Positions 10,824 through 20,985 of a DNA stretch of 35,290 nucleotides are shown piece by piece. The position numbers and the translations under genes were made by a program. The first letter of the stretch is position 1. Each line of letters opens with the position of its first letter. The DNA is from Poteriospumella lacustris (Eukaryota > Sar > Chrysophyceae > Chromulinales > Dinobryaceae): positions 108,041 through 143,330 of the forward strand of contig SMOI01000031.1 of NCBI GenBank assembly GCA_008000375.1. The letters run 5' to 3'. The notes below the pieces were generated by a model. The model was not told where the DNA came from. It did not search any database and saw nothing but the letters and a program-made list of their open reading frames with translations.

Positions 10824-13382
10824 TCAGCCGCGCAGGGCCACGAGGCGGTAGGCGGCGCGCATCGCCTCCATCTGCGTTTTGATCTTCGCGACGGCGTCGG
10901 CGCCGCGGCCCTGCGTCAGCGCGTCGTGCAGCTCGGTCTGCTTCACGTGCAGCGCGTGGTCCAGCTCGGCGCGCGAGGCGTAGCGGTTGAGGTTGAGCCC
11001 GTCGAGGAGCGCGGCCAGCGTCGCCGCGTCCCGCTCGGTGAAGCTCTTCGTCGCCCGCAGCAGCGTCGGCTTCGTCGCCGGCGGCGTCGTGGCGCGCGTC
11101 GACGGCGCGTACGTGACGGAGGCCGTCGAGGTGGCCGTCGGCGTCGCGGGGGCCATCGTCATCGCCGTCGCGACGGGCGACGCGAAGCGACGCAGCGTCG
11201 GCGACGTTGATGGCGGCGCCACCGCCGCCGGTGGAGCGGGCGGCAGCGGCGACGGCAGCAGCAGCGGGCTGCCGGGCGACGGGTGCGCCGTGGAGGCGGA
11301 CACGTACAGCGCCGTGAAGGGTGTCGAGGGCGTCGCGGCGTTCGACGACGCCAGAACGACGCGCGACCGCGACGGCGACTGCGACTGCGACGGCGACTGC
11401 GACTGCGACGGCGACGGCGACGGCGACGGCAGCGCCGAGGGGCTGCCCAGTTCGCCCGTCGCGAGCATCGACGCGGTCAGCTGCGGCGCGATCGGCGACG
11501 CCCACGACGGAGGCGACGCCGCCGCCGTCTTCGCCGCCGCCGCCGCCGCCGCCTGGTGCACGTTCGGCGAGAGAAACGGCGACTGGTAGACGCGCGGCGG
11601 GGCGGGCGACGTGAACAGCAGCGGCGACGTCGGCCGCTGCAGCCGCGCGGCGGGCGGCGAGGCGGAGGACGGACGCAGCGGCAGCGTGGGCGACTGGCTG
11701 CGGTGCAGCGGCGCGAGGCCCGCGACAGGCGACCGCGACGCCGACGGCGACAGCGAATCGGCGCGCATCGGCTCCGGCGACGCCGTCGGAGAGGCGGCGG
11801 GTACGCGGCGATGCACCGTCGTCGGACTCGGCGACGAGTGCGGCGACCGATGCGCCGCCGTCGGACGGGGACTCATCCACTCGTCGTAGCGCCGCTGCTC
11901 GTCCTGGCGCCGCTGCTGCTGTCGCGCCTCTTCCTCGGCGATCGCTTGGTACTCCGCCGCCCGCCGCGCCGACTGCTGCAGCTTCGCGGCGGTGATCGGC
12001 GGGACGAGGTCCAGCGACGGCTGAAACGCCGCCGCGCGTTGCTGCGATGTCGACAGCGCAGCGGAGGACGAGGACAGCGCGAACGACATCGGCGGCTTCG
12101 TCGTCTGCGGCGCCGGGCGGCGGGCGGCCGCACCGCCGCGCGGCGGCTTCGGCTTCTTCGACGCGGCGGCGGCGACGGCGGGCGGCCGCGTGGAGCGCAG
12201 CTTCTTCGGTGACAGCACTTTGCTGAGCCTCTTGCGCGCCAAGGCGTCGTCGGAGGCGGTGAGCAGCTCGTGGATCTCCATCAGCTTGTGCAGGTACAGG
12301 CGCCGCTCGTGGAGCTCTTCGCGGTCGCGCCAGTGCAGCGCCGACGGCTCGTGCAGCGCCCGCTGCTCCGCCGCCGCCGCTGCTGCTGTGCCAGCGAAGG
12401 AAGAGACCGTCGACGCGAGTTCGCCCTTGGCCACGTCCGTTTGGATGCGCTGCAGCGTCTCGAGGAAAGCTTCTTCGGCCTCCGCGAGGCGCGCGTCGAC
12501 GTCGGCGACGGTGGAGCCGGGCAGCAGCGCCAGCTCCTGCAGCAGCGCGTCGAGTCTGCGCTTGTGCTGCTCCACCGTGTGCGGCTCCGACAGGGCGACG
12601 AGGTCCAAGGCGGGGCCGGGGCTGTTGTCGCCGCCCGCGAGGTCGAAGGCGTCGCGCGAGAAGCCGTTGCTGTCGCGCGGGGCGAAGACCTCGTCGGAGG
12701 GCAGCGCGGCGTTGGCGTCGTCGTGGTCCGCCGCGTCGCCGTAGTCGCCAACGAGGGAGATGCCATTGGCTGCATCCATAAGCGCCAATCCGTTCTGCAG
12801 CGAGGCGTAGTACTGCAAGAGGCGCGTCAGTTTGAGGTGGCTGACGGCGTGGACGGAGGCGCTCGCCTGCTGCTGAATCAGGTGGCGGATCTCCTTCGCG
12901 ATCGCCGCTTCCTCTTCGCGAATTTGCTGCGCATCGCGTAGCTGTAAGACGCGCAACAACTGCTGCAGGTCGTCTTCGAAATCGCTTCGAGAGGGCGGCC
13001 CATTCGACGGGGCGAACTTGGACGGTGCCTTCGACGCGCTGAACGCCGCACTGGTCCCCGTCGACGCCTGCAACGAGCTCATCCTCATTCGCAGCAATTG
13101 TGCGTCTGATTCTTCCTCGTTCATCCAACGGGACAGGTCGTTGTAAGAAAATGAGAGAGACTGGCTGGTGTTCCACTCGTCGCGGTCTTCGGGGTCTGCG
13201 CGAGGCTCTTCGGCTCTGAGCTCGGCGGACAACGCGTTGCTAAAGAAATACGGGGCATTTGATGGATTGGCCTCGATTTTCCGTATGAAATCACGCTTGT
13301 TTGTGCTCAGCTGGCTTCGCGGTTGAAAATAGATATCGTCGTCGAAGAGCGGCAACGGTGACGCGTACGCTCCTTCTGCCAT
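10824..13382 (-). CDS. Ser/Pro/Ala-rich protein of unknown function, 852 aa
   Basis: Not recognised. A single uninterrupted exon runs from ATG at 13382 (MAEGAYASPLPLFDDDIYF) to TGA at 10824-10826. The N-terminal 200 residues are mixed and contain a likely helical pair (DDLQQLLRVLQLRDAQQIRE). Residues of about 280-390 look helical, with HKRRLDALLQELALLP and DREELHERRLYLHKLMEI. The middle is long, disordered and rich in SP and SPSP motifs, as expected for proline-directed phosphorylation. The last 80 residues become ordered again (SFTERDAATLAALLDGL, ELDHALHVKQTELHDAL), suggesting a conserved C-terminal helical module. No membrane segment or catalytic motif is seen. It is divergent from the following coiled-coil gene and shares a 352-base promoter gap with it. 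A structural or cytoskeletal role is possible but unproven. Confidence 0.8.
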   Translation of the reverse strand: MAEGAYASPLPLFDDDIYFQPRSQLSTNKRDFIRKIEANPSNAPYFFSNALSAELRAEEPRADPEDRDEWNTSQSLSFSYNDLSRWMNEEESDAQLLRMRMSSLQASTGTSAAFSASKAPSKFAPSNGPPSRSDFEDDLQQLLRVLQLRDAQQIREEEAAIAKEIRHLIQQQASASVHAVSHLKLTRLLQYYASLQNGLALMDAANGISLVGDYGDAADHDDANAALPSDEVFAPRDSNGFSRDAFDLAGGDNSPGPALDLVALSEPHTVEQHKRRLDALLQELALLPGSTVADVDARLAEAEEAFLETLQRIQTDVAKGELASTVSSFAGTAAAAAAEQRALHEPSALHWRDREELHERRLYLHKLMEIHELLTASDDALARKRLSKVLSPKKLRSTRPPAVAAAASKKPKPPRGGAAARRPAPQTTKPPMSFALSSSSAALSTSQQRAAAFQPSLDLVPPITAAKLQQSARRAAEYQAIAEEEARQQQRRQDEQRRYDEWMSPRPTAAHRSPHSSPSPTTVHRRVPAASPTASPEPMRADSLSPSASRSPVAGLAPLHRSQSPTLPLRPSSASPPAARLQRPTSPLLFTSPAPPRVYQSPFLSPNVHQAAAAAAAKTAAASPPSWASPIAPQLTASMLATGELGSPSALPSPSPSPSQSQSPSQSQSPSRSRVVLASSNAATPSTPFTALYVSASTAHPSPGSPLLLPSPLPPAPPAAVAPPSTSPTLRRFASPVATAMTMAPATPTATSTASVTYAPSTRATTPPATKPTLLRATKSFTERDAATLAALLDGLNLNRYASRAELDHALHVKQTELHDALTQGRGADAVAKIKTQMEAMRAAYRLVALRG

Positions 13383-13734
13383 TTCCGACGTTCGAACACA
13401 ATGATCAATGCAAGAGAAGCGGATTCTTTCTGGTGCAGTGCATCAATCCTTCTCATCGGTAGATCGACAAAGATTCGATCGCAGATCCTGTTGGGTGATC
13501 GATCGGTCGATTTTATCGCCAACGGTTGCCGCTCGCGCGACGAGAACGAAACCGCCGACGGTTGACGCTGCAGCACCCGCCGCCGGTGCCCCGACGATGG
13601 ATTCGTTGAAAGTGATAAGGATACGGCGTGCATCTACTGACCGTCAGCAGATGGATATTGCTCCTGATACCAGGAAGGAATCTCTGCTTTGAGAGCCGTG
13701 AGATTGTATGTGAGAAGCCGACTTGGGGCCAAAA
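13383..13734. promoter_or_regulatory. Divergent promoter region between two unknown protein genes
   Basis: This 352-base gap separates the start codons of two divergent genes. It is less GC-rich than the coding sequence on either side and has a local palindrome-like stretch, ATCGATCGGTCGAT, near 13498. No TATA box or exon is convincing. Confidence 0.4.
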
Positions 13735-16700
13735 ATGGATCACCTGAACAAAGGGCCTCACAGCCGACCACAGTCGCCTGCGCGACGTCCGACACTTGAT
13801 GGAGCCCCCTCGTCATCCACACGGAATAACATCGAACAGCTCCTGCACGACAGTGAGGAGACATTGAAGGTGAAGCTGCAAACGTTCATCCGACGGGAGC
13901 ACGAGCTGAAGATCCAGGTGCGCTACATCGGCTTCCTTTGCCCACTGCACCATCGTTAATGAATGCATTGTCGTTTGTTGGACGTAGATGGACCACGAGG
14001 AAGAGGAGAAGGCCGAAGTGCTGCAGAAGATCTCCTTCGCGCAGTCAGAACTCGACCTCATCGAGAAGGAGAGCCACTCGATGAACGACCAAGTCGCCGC
14101 CACCGAAGAGTCCCTACGGTCGCTCAAGCTCCGTCAACTGGACGTCTGGGAGCAGCAGCAGTTGGTGGACACCCTCAGCCACCAGAAGTCACACAAGGAG
14201 TGGCTGCAGGACGAGCAGCGCCAGGCCCTGCGCACCGCCGAGGGCACCGCGCACATCTTGGAGCAGCAGGCCCTGCAGACCATTCTCACAGAGCTGATCG
14301 AGGAGAAGAAAGAAATCGAAGCGAAGCAAGAGGAGTGCCGCCGCGACGCCCAGAAACTCACGTGGGAGATTCAGCAGGTGCAACGCGAGCTGCTCGTGCC
14401 GCAGGAGCAGGTCGAGGGCCTGCAGGTGCAGCTGTGGCACCAACTCGCGGGCTTGCAGACCCTGAAAGAAGACTTCCACGAAGCGGAAGCTGCCCAGTGT
14501 CAAGCGCAGCTGAACGTGCACGTGTGGGAGGACAAGATCGCCGATCTGGAGGAGCTGTTCCGCCTCTCGGCCACTGACCGCGACCAGCTCGCGAAGCAGC
14601 GCGGCGACCATCAACGTCGCTTGGAGGCCGGCAAACTCCGCGACGCGCAGTTGCGTGCGCAGTGGCAGGACCAGGAGAACCAGATCCGCGACTTGGCCAT
14701 GGCGAAGCTGAAGCTGGACCGTGACTGGCAGCGCCGCATCTGCCAACGCGCCGAGCAGGAGCAGGCGCTGGCGCTCGTCCTCGCCGACATCGCGCTGGAG
14801 GAGGCCTTTCTACACGAGCAACAGCGACTGCACGCGACGCGGCTGCAGGACGCGATGCGACAGGTGCAGCACGACTGCGCGCAGACGTTCCCTGCCGAGA
14901 TCGCGCAGCTGCGGCAGCAGGAGGCGGCCGTGCTGCAGGAGATGCTCGAGGCCGAGGAGCAGGTGCGCAACGTCCGCAGCCACCTCGTGCACCACGACAC
15001 GAGCATTCAGGACGTCCAGGCGCAGCGCCTGCACGCCCTGCGGCGGCAGGACGTCGACCTGGCGCACCAGATCCAGCAGCAGCGGCGGCGCGCGCAGACG
15101 ATTACCGAGCGCGACTTGCCGCTCGCGCAGCTGCACGTGCAGCGCCTGGCGCAGCACGAGCAGCTCCTGCGGCGTGAGGAGCAGCAGGAGCTGTCCGTCG
15201 AGGTGCTGCGTGCGCAATCGGAGGTGGCGCAGGCGGAGAAGGCGATCAGCGACGCGACGCAGGCGCTGGCCGTCGACACGGGCGTGTGGAAGGCGGCGCA
15301 GAAGCACGCCGCGTCGCTGCAGGCCCACACCCCCGCGATGCTCGCAGAGGCCGAAGCGCAGATGAAGCAATCGCGCGACGCGCTGCAAGAGGCGCAGACG
15401 CGGCTGATCGCCGCGCAGCACCGTGTCGGCTCGACGCAGGACCGCCAGTCCACCGTCACCGCACAACGCGCCGTCGTGACGCAGGAGCTGCAAGAGGCGC
15501 AAGCGCGATTGGCCGCGCTGACGGCGGAGCTGCGCCAGGTCGAAGAGCGCGTCGCGGAGGACGAAGCGCAGCACCGGCGGGTGCTGCAGGAGATCGACGC
15601 CGCCGAGCGCGACGTCTCGTCGCGGATTCGTCGCATGGAAACGATTCAGACGATCGGCACCGTCGACACGTTCCCGCGGCTGCTGCACCTGCAGCGCGAC
15701 GTGTTGCCGCAGGTGCAGCAGTCGTCGCTGCAGCTGCAGGCGCAGTGGCACGGCCAGGAGCTGCGGGGACAGCGATTCGAAGCCGCGTGGGAAGGGCTCC
15801 GCAGCCTGTTGGACGAGGGCGACGAGGCCATTCGCCAGCTGCGCGAGCAGGCCATTCGCCTGCAGGCGGCGCTGCACGACCCGCACGACACCGCTGTGCG
15901 CCAGTCCGTCGCGGTGCAGCACCGTCTGGGCGAGCTCAGCGCGCAGATCAACGAGGCGCGCCAGACGCGCGACCGCATCGTCTCCTTCATCCGCGAGAAC
16001 GCGCAGGACGCGATCCACGCGCCCCAGAACCGCCTGCTGTACTGCACCGAGCGCGCGAAGGACCGCCAGGTGCTCGAGGCCGACCTGCAGTCGTCGCGCC
16101 GCCACCTGCAGGACGAGCAGCGCCGCCTGGAGGACCAGCACGCGACGTTGGCGGGCATCGGCATCCGCATGCGGCGGCTGCAGGCGGAGGTCGCGCAGCT
16201 GTGGCAGGAGAAGCTGCAGCTGGTGCCCGCCGCGCCGTCGCCGTCCGCGGCGGCGTCCTCGTCCGGCGCCGCCGCCGCTGTCGACGGCGCTGTGTTCTTC
16301 ACCGACGCGACGCACCACTGGCCGACGATTCTCATGCACAAACAGCTGCGGCTGCGCCAGCTGCAAGCGCAGGAGGCGCAGCTGCAGCGCGTCGAGAAGC
16401 ACCTGTGGGGCACGCGCGCCCACGTGCTGGCGGTGCACCAGCGCCAGCTGCAGCACGACCTGCAGCAGGTGGCGTCGTCGGCGCTGACGGCGTCGTCGTC
16501 GACCGCCGCCGCCGTCGTCGACATGGCCAAGTCGCTGGCCCGCGCGTCCATCGCCTCGCTGCACTCGTCGAGCAGCGACAACTGGGCGCTGACGCTTCGC
16601 GGCGACGCCTCTTCGTCGCTGCTGGCGCGCAGCGCTGGCGAGGCGCACCTCTACGGCGGCAGTGGCAGTGGTGGTGGTGGCGGCGGCGGCGGCGGAGGCG

Positions 16701-18163
16701 GCGTGGCGCTGGGCCTCACGCAGCACGCGCAGTACCGCCAGCAGCAGCAGTGGCTGCAGCAGACGCAGCGACTGACGCAAGAAATCGCCGGCGCGGCGCA
16801 GGAGCTGTCGCGCGCGGACCAGCGCCGGTTCATCCTCACGCGCGACTGGCAGGAGAAGCTGCGCCAGTGGCTGGCCTGGAGCGAGCACGAGCAGCACCTG
16901 ACGCAGGACCTGCGCCACCAGGCGGAGGAGCTGCAGCGCGTGAAGCAAACGCGGCTCACGCTGCAGCGGCTGGTGGCACAGCGCAAGACGGCGGCTGCGC
17001 AGGAGGCCGCCGCGCACCCCCACCACCCCCACCACCCCCACCACCAGCACGCGCACCATTCGCACCAGACACACGGCCACGGCCACAGCCACAGCCACAG
17101 CCACGCGGGCCATCCGACGCTGCACCAGCACCACGCTGCCAGTTCGCCGCATCATCGCGCCAGTTCGCCGGCGCCCGGCAGCGCGGCGGGCCAGTTCCTC
17201 ACGCCGCACCCAAACCCCTACCCCAACTACCTCCACACGGCCTCCACCTCGCGGCCGTCCACGCCGCAGCGTCAGCTGGCCTCGTCGTCGGGGGCAGCGA
17301 GCGAGCGCGCCGTGTCGCCGCTGACGACGGTGTCGCCTCGCGCGTCGATCGGCGGCCGGCCGAGCGTCGCATCGGCGGCGGCGGTGGCGGCGCTGGTCGA
17401 CGACCGCACCGACTACGCCGCGGCGCCGTCATCGGCCGCGAAGCCCTCGCGGATTCCCATGCGCATCGGCTCGCGCGGTTCTCTCGCGTCAATGAACGAG
17501 CTGGCCGCGTCGTCGGCGGCGGCGGGCGGCGAAGAAGACAGCGAACTGCAGGCGATCGCCCTGCACAGCGCCGGCCGCTTCTCGCCCAGCGCCGAGTGGA
17601 AGCCATCGACCGAGGAGCGCTCTCCATCGCGCAGCAAGACGCCCGTCAGCGCCAACAACGACGCCCCTGCAGCAGCGGCGGCGGCCGCGGACGACGAGGA
17701 CATCGACGGGTCCGACGTGCACACCTTCGCCAGCCACGAGCTGCCGTTCTCTCCGTCGCACGAGCTGCGCCTACCTTTCGCCGTCACGGGCCATCCGCGT
17801 GGCGGTCCGACGAGTCACCGGGCCATTTCACCCGCAGCCTTCGTCGCGGGGTCGAAGCGGACGCCGCTGACGCCGAAGATCACGTCGGGTCCGAAGGGCG
17901 CGTCGCCGGAGCGGCCGCTGCGCGTGTCGCTGAACCGCACGTGGAGCAACCAGTCGATCTCGCAGAAGCTGGCGAGGTCCGCGCGTGCCACCGAGCCCAA
18001 CATTTTGACCGGCGGAGGTGGCCTGGCGTCACCGTCGCCCGTCGTCGCGAAGCCGACGAAGAAAGTGGTCGCGATGGCCGCGGCGCGGCAGCAGCAGAGC
18101 CAACAGATCGAGGACCACCGCCGCCGGAGCCAGCAGCAGGCCGCGGCCAGCTTCCAGTTCTAG
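13735..18163 (+). CDS. Giant coiled-coil protein with His-rich and Ser/Pro tail, 1452 aa
   Basis: Not assigned to a family. Two exons are joined: 13735-13917 (61 codons, MDHLNKGPHSRPQSP...) and 13988-18163, removing a 70-nt GTGCGC...ACGTAG intron in phase 0. The join continues the helix across the splice site (...HELKIQ, then MDHEEEEKAEVL). Residues of about 40-900 are an almost unbroken coiled coil rich in Gln, Glu, Leu and Arg. A Gly run lies near residues 955-967. A second coiled-coil stretch covers about 975-1065. A His-rich segment (HPHHPHHPHHQHAHH..., with GHGHSHSHSH) lies near 1071-1100, and a disordered Ser/Pro/Ala tail with SP sites follows to the TAG at 18161-18163. Length and architecture suggest a filament, centrosomal, basal-body or tether-type protein, but this is inference. 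Unlike the two broken genes it reads cleanly over 4 kb, which shows that long GC-rich frames can be intact here. Confidence 0.88.
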
Positions 18164-18394
18164 ATACTGCGAGAAGGAAGCCGCCGGTTGTGCCGTGCGG
18201 TGTCCCGTGTGGTGTGTGTGTGTGTGGTGGTGTGGTGTGTTGTGTGGTGTGTTGTGGTGTGGTGAAGTAAGGTTTGGCACGTGAACTGTGCGCACTGTTG
18301 CGGTGCGCAGAGCGTCTCCGTGGAACGTCTCGACGTCTATTTCTAAGTTACCTCCTCTCTGTCTCGCTACCTCTGTTCTCTGTCTTCTGTGGTG
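18164..18394. repeat. GT-rich convergent intergenic region
   Basis: This short gap lies between converging genes. At 18205-18265 the + strand is almost purely G and T (GTGTGTGT, then TGGTGTGTTG units), matching the GT-rich 3' flanks seen after the other rightward genes at 4.6 and 10.35 kb. The final part is CTCT-rich. Confidence 0.65.
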
Positions 18395-19381
18395 CTACTG
18401 CTGGCCGCCATCAATAGGCGCCGTCTGTCCGTAGACAATGAAGTCGTCGCTGCCCTGGGCGATCCACGGCCGCTGCAACACCAGCGGCGTCTTGCTCGGC
18501 AGCTGTTTCTTCATGACGCGATAGCCGCCCAGGTACCATGGCTTCACCGTCACGATGACCTGATCGACCAACGGTACGGGTTCCGTCCGATCGGGTACAG
18601 CGCATTGCGCCTCGAGGAACGCCTGGATAATGCCGGCCCCGCCCTCGACCAAGACCGACCGAATGTGGCAGCGTGTCTGCAGCTGCCGCAGGGCGTCGAT
18701 GATGTCGCATTTCCCGGAGACAGCGTCGCGCTTGCAGGTAATGACTTCGCCGCCTTGGCATTCTCGTCGAAGCTTGTCCATCACGCGTCGCCGCCGACTC
18801 TGCAAGGTGCTGGTGTCCCCGTCGCAGCACACGACGATGGGGTTCTTCAGCAGCAGCGTCTCCTCCAAATCGGCGATGCGCAGATCAGGGTCCAGTACGA
18901 TTGGTCGTGGCTGACGGATGTCATTTCTAATCTCGGGAAACACCGTTCGTGCGCTCAACCGCGGCCGATCGACCAGCACGGTGGTGATTCCGACGACCAC
19001 ACCGTCGTGCACCGTGCGGAGCGAATGCAGCATGCTCCACGACGCCTCCGACGAGATCTCCCATCGCGCCTTTTCACCGGGTGATCTGTGGGCAATGAAC
19101 AAGGGATCATCCTAACTGGATGCAAGGCGGGCAACAGCGAGCGAGGTGTCGTACATGGATCCATCAAGGGTTTGCGCGTAGCAGATGGTCACTGGAATCT
19201 TTCTGCCTTCGTCCTGGAGCGCTTCTATCCGCTGTTTGGCGCGGCGAAATATATCTATGGCCTTGACAGAGCGACTACCAAGCGAGCCCTGATTAAATGT
19301 TGCGGCAGGAGAATCATTCGCCGCGCAGGAAACAACAAAAATGACCACGATGCCAATCAGAATCTGTATCATTCCCTGCAT
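18395..19381 (-). CDS. RIB7: Riboflavin-pathway reductase (RIB7 / RibD C-terminal type)
   Basis: The family reduces 2,5-diamino-6-ribosylamino-pyrimidinone 5'-phosphate with NADPH, an early riboflavin-synthesis step. Two exons, 19381-19155 and 19085-18395, flank a 69-nt intron (GTACGA...CCACAG). Joining gives VTICYAQTLDGSISPGEKA and then RWEISSEASWSMLHSLR, the expected RibD C-terminal N-lobe. HDGVVVGITTVLVDRPRLSAR and the hallmark VEGGAGIIQAFL follow. The total is 305 residues, TAG at 18395-18397. There is no deaminase domain, so this is the stand-alone eukaryote/archaeal arrangement. The first 21 residues from ATG 19381 (or 19372) are strongly hydrophobic (MIQILIGIVVIFVVSC), which is unusual for RIB7 and looks like a signal peptide or anchor. 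A different upstream exon cannot be excluded. It is divergent from the DUF285 gene. Confidence 0.88.
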
Positions 19382-19699
19382 GTCCCTGGCCAGCTACTTC
19401 ACAGTGAAATTGGAAAGAGTTTGATTGACACAGCAGATCCAACGAATATCTCTGACAGTGCTTTGTTTGTTTGGGGTCGGAGAAATCTTATCGCCAACCC
19501 TCCGCCGCCGCCGCCGCGGTGAAGATGGTTCGGCCAGCGAGTGACTGCGAAGCAGCAGCAGAATAATTGAAACGCCCCGACGCTGGTGCTGGTCGTGGGC
19601 AACGAACGGGTCGTCCCATTTCTGGTCGCATTCCTCATTCCTCTTTGACGAAAGGGCAAGCAAACACTCCTACCAGATTCATAATACACATTGACTCCA
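19382..19699. promoter_or_regulatory. Divergent promoter region, RIB7 / DUF285 gene
   Basis: This 318-base gap lies between two start codons. A short (CCG)n run is at 19502-19518. Nothing else was recognised. Confidence 0.4.
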
Positions 19700-20722
19700 A
19701 TGTCGTTCTTCTTTCTTCCACCAGTTCCGGCTCTTCCCACAGAAAAGAAGTATCCTCGACAAGAACTGGTCGAGTTGTGCCTCCAACGACATGTGTCCAA
19801 CTTGTGTGGTGGGGTCTTTGCCTTGCCGTATGGCGTACGACAGATCATTCATGAGTACAGTTTCGAAAAGATCGACCAGATGAATATTCACGAAGCAGTA
19901 CAGCTGTGGATAGAGGACCGGGCGATGGCGGAGATGAGGTATGGACACATCAGTTACTGGGACGTGAGCGGCGTGCAGAACATGGACAAGCTCTTCGAAG
20001 GCTATGCAAAGTTCAACGAGGACATCAGTCGGTGGGATGTGAGGAATGTGACATCGATGGCGTCGATGTTTCGTCAATGCGAGGCATTCAACGCGCGCAT
20101 ATCCGGCTGGGACGTCTCTCAGGTCCGAAACATGAGCCATATGTTCGCCGGGGCCATCTCCTTCAACCAGTCGCTTTCAGGTTGGAATGTCAGCCAGGTC
20201 ACTGACATGAAAAGCATGTTCAACGGCGCCACCTCCTTCAACCAGCCGCTGTCTGCTTGGGATGTCAGCGCGGTCAAGGACATGAATTGGATGTTTTACC
20301 GAGCGACGTCGTTCAACCAGGCAATATCGACATGGGATGTATCCCATGTCAAAGATATGAGCTTGATGTTCTGTGGAGCGGCGTCATTCGATCAGCCATT
20401 GTCGAATTGGAATGTGGGCCGAGTAGTCAACATGGGTAGTATGTTTATGGGCGCGTCCGTGTTCAACCAGCCGCTGTCCGACTGGGACGTGTCGCAGGTC
20501 ATGGATATGAATTGTATGTTTGCTCGAGCCTTGGTGTTTAACCAACCATTGTCAGGATGGAATGTGGGGAAAGTTATCACGATGAGTCACATGTTTGCGG
20601 CCGCCACGTCCTTCAATCAACCGTTGTCCGCGTGGGAGGTCACCTTCGGCATCGACAAGAGGGATATGTTTGCGGGCGCCTTATTGTTTAAAGCCCATCA
20701 GTCCATTCCAGCGCACTGGTAG
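19700..20722 (+). CDS. DUF285 / BspA-type repeat protein, 340 aa (copy A)
   Basis: A single exon runs from ATG 19700 (MSFFFLPPVPALPTEKK) to TAG 20720-20722. After an approximately 85-residue N-terminal region (YPRQELVELCLQRHVSNL..., then AVQLWIEDRAMAEMRYGHI), about ten 25-residue repeats of the form FNQPLSxWDVSxVxxMxxMF with GA-S/T ends run to the C-terminus. This is the DUF285 (Mycoplasma lipoprotein-like, BspA-like leucine-rich repeat) pattern, generally linked to surface or protein-binding roles. No signal peptide or membrane anchor is evident, so surface location is not supported here. The last repeat degenerates (AWEVTFGIDKRDMF). It is a close paralogue of the leftward gene at 20984-21907 and converges with it. 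Confidence 0.93.
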   Translation: MSFFFLPPVPALPTEKKYPRQELVELCLQRHVSNLCGGVFALPYGVRQIIHEYSFEKIDQMNIHEAVQLWIEDRAMAEMRYGHISYWDVSGVQNMDKLFEGYAKFNEDISRWDVRNVTSMASMFRQCEAFNARISGWDVSQVRNMSHMFAGAISFNQSLSGWNVSQVTDMKSMFNGATSFNQPLSAWDVSAVKDMNWMFYRATSFNQAISTWDVSHVKDMSLMFCGAASFDQPLSNWNVGRVVNMGSMFMGASVFNQPLSDWDVSQVMDMNCMFARALVFNQPLSGWNVGKVITMSHMFAAATSFNQPLSAWEVTFGIDKRDMFAGALLFKAHQSIPAHW

Positions 20723-20956
20723 TGGAGCTATTTCTAATAGGGGTGGGCAGTGCGTCAGAGAGAAGTTAATACCCGCTGGAACGAGCGTCGACCGTAATCT
20801 CGTTCATTTGAAGCGTAACCATCGTTCGTGACTGTGACTTGTATGTTTTGGTAGACAATAGACAATAGTTGGTTCGTAAAGACTGTTAAATATAATTAAT
20901 GTGTATTGATGCAGCAGAGAACCCGGTCCTCATGGCGTCATCTGAAGCGCGGAGGC

Positions 20957-20985
20957 GAGAACGACGTCTGATGGACGTCGTTCTC
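20957..20985. repeat. Perfect 12-bp inverted repeat (hairpin)
   Basis: GAGAACGACGTC at 20957-20968 and its exact reverse complement GACGTCGTTCTC at 20974-20985 are separated by a 5-base loop (TGATG). The right arm overlaps the TGA stop (20984-20986) of the leftward DUF285 copy, so its transcript would fold immediately at and after the stop. It could be a 3'-end structure or a scar of the inverted duplication. Confidence 0.8.

Noticed and set aside
14810-17236. Long leftward open frame opposite the 1452-aa coiled-coil gene
   Set aside because: It mirrors heptad codons (runs of LLQLR/RVQ type) and has no independent start context or motif. The + frame is intact with a supporting splice junction.
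15286-18270. 994-codon rightward open frame overlapping the coiled-coil gene in another frame
   Set aside because: Composition is Ala/Arg/Gly/Pro junk typical of a shifted GC-rich frame. It adds nothing to the clean coiled-coil frame.
19086-19154. Alternative 31-nt or 43-nt intron choices in RIB7
   Set aside because: They either break the reductase frame or insert residues where the family has none. The 69-nt choice gives a continuous fold and fits the other intron sizes.
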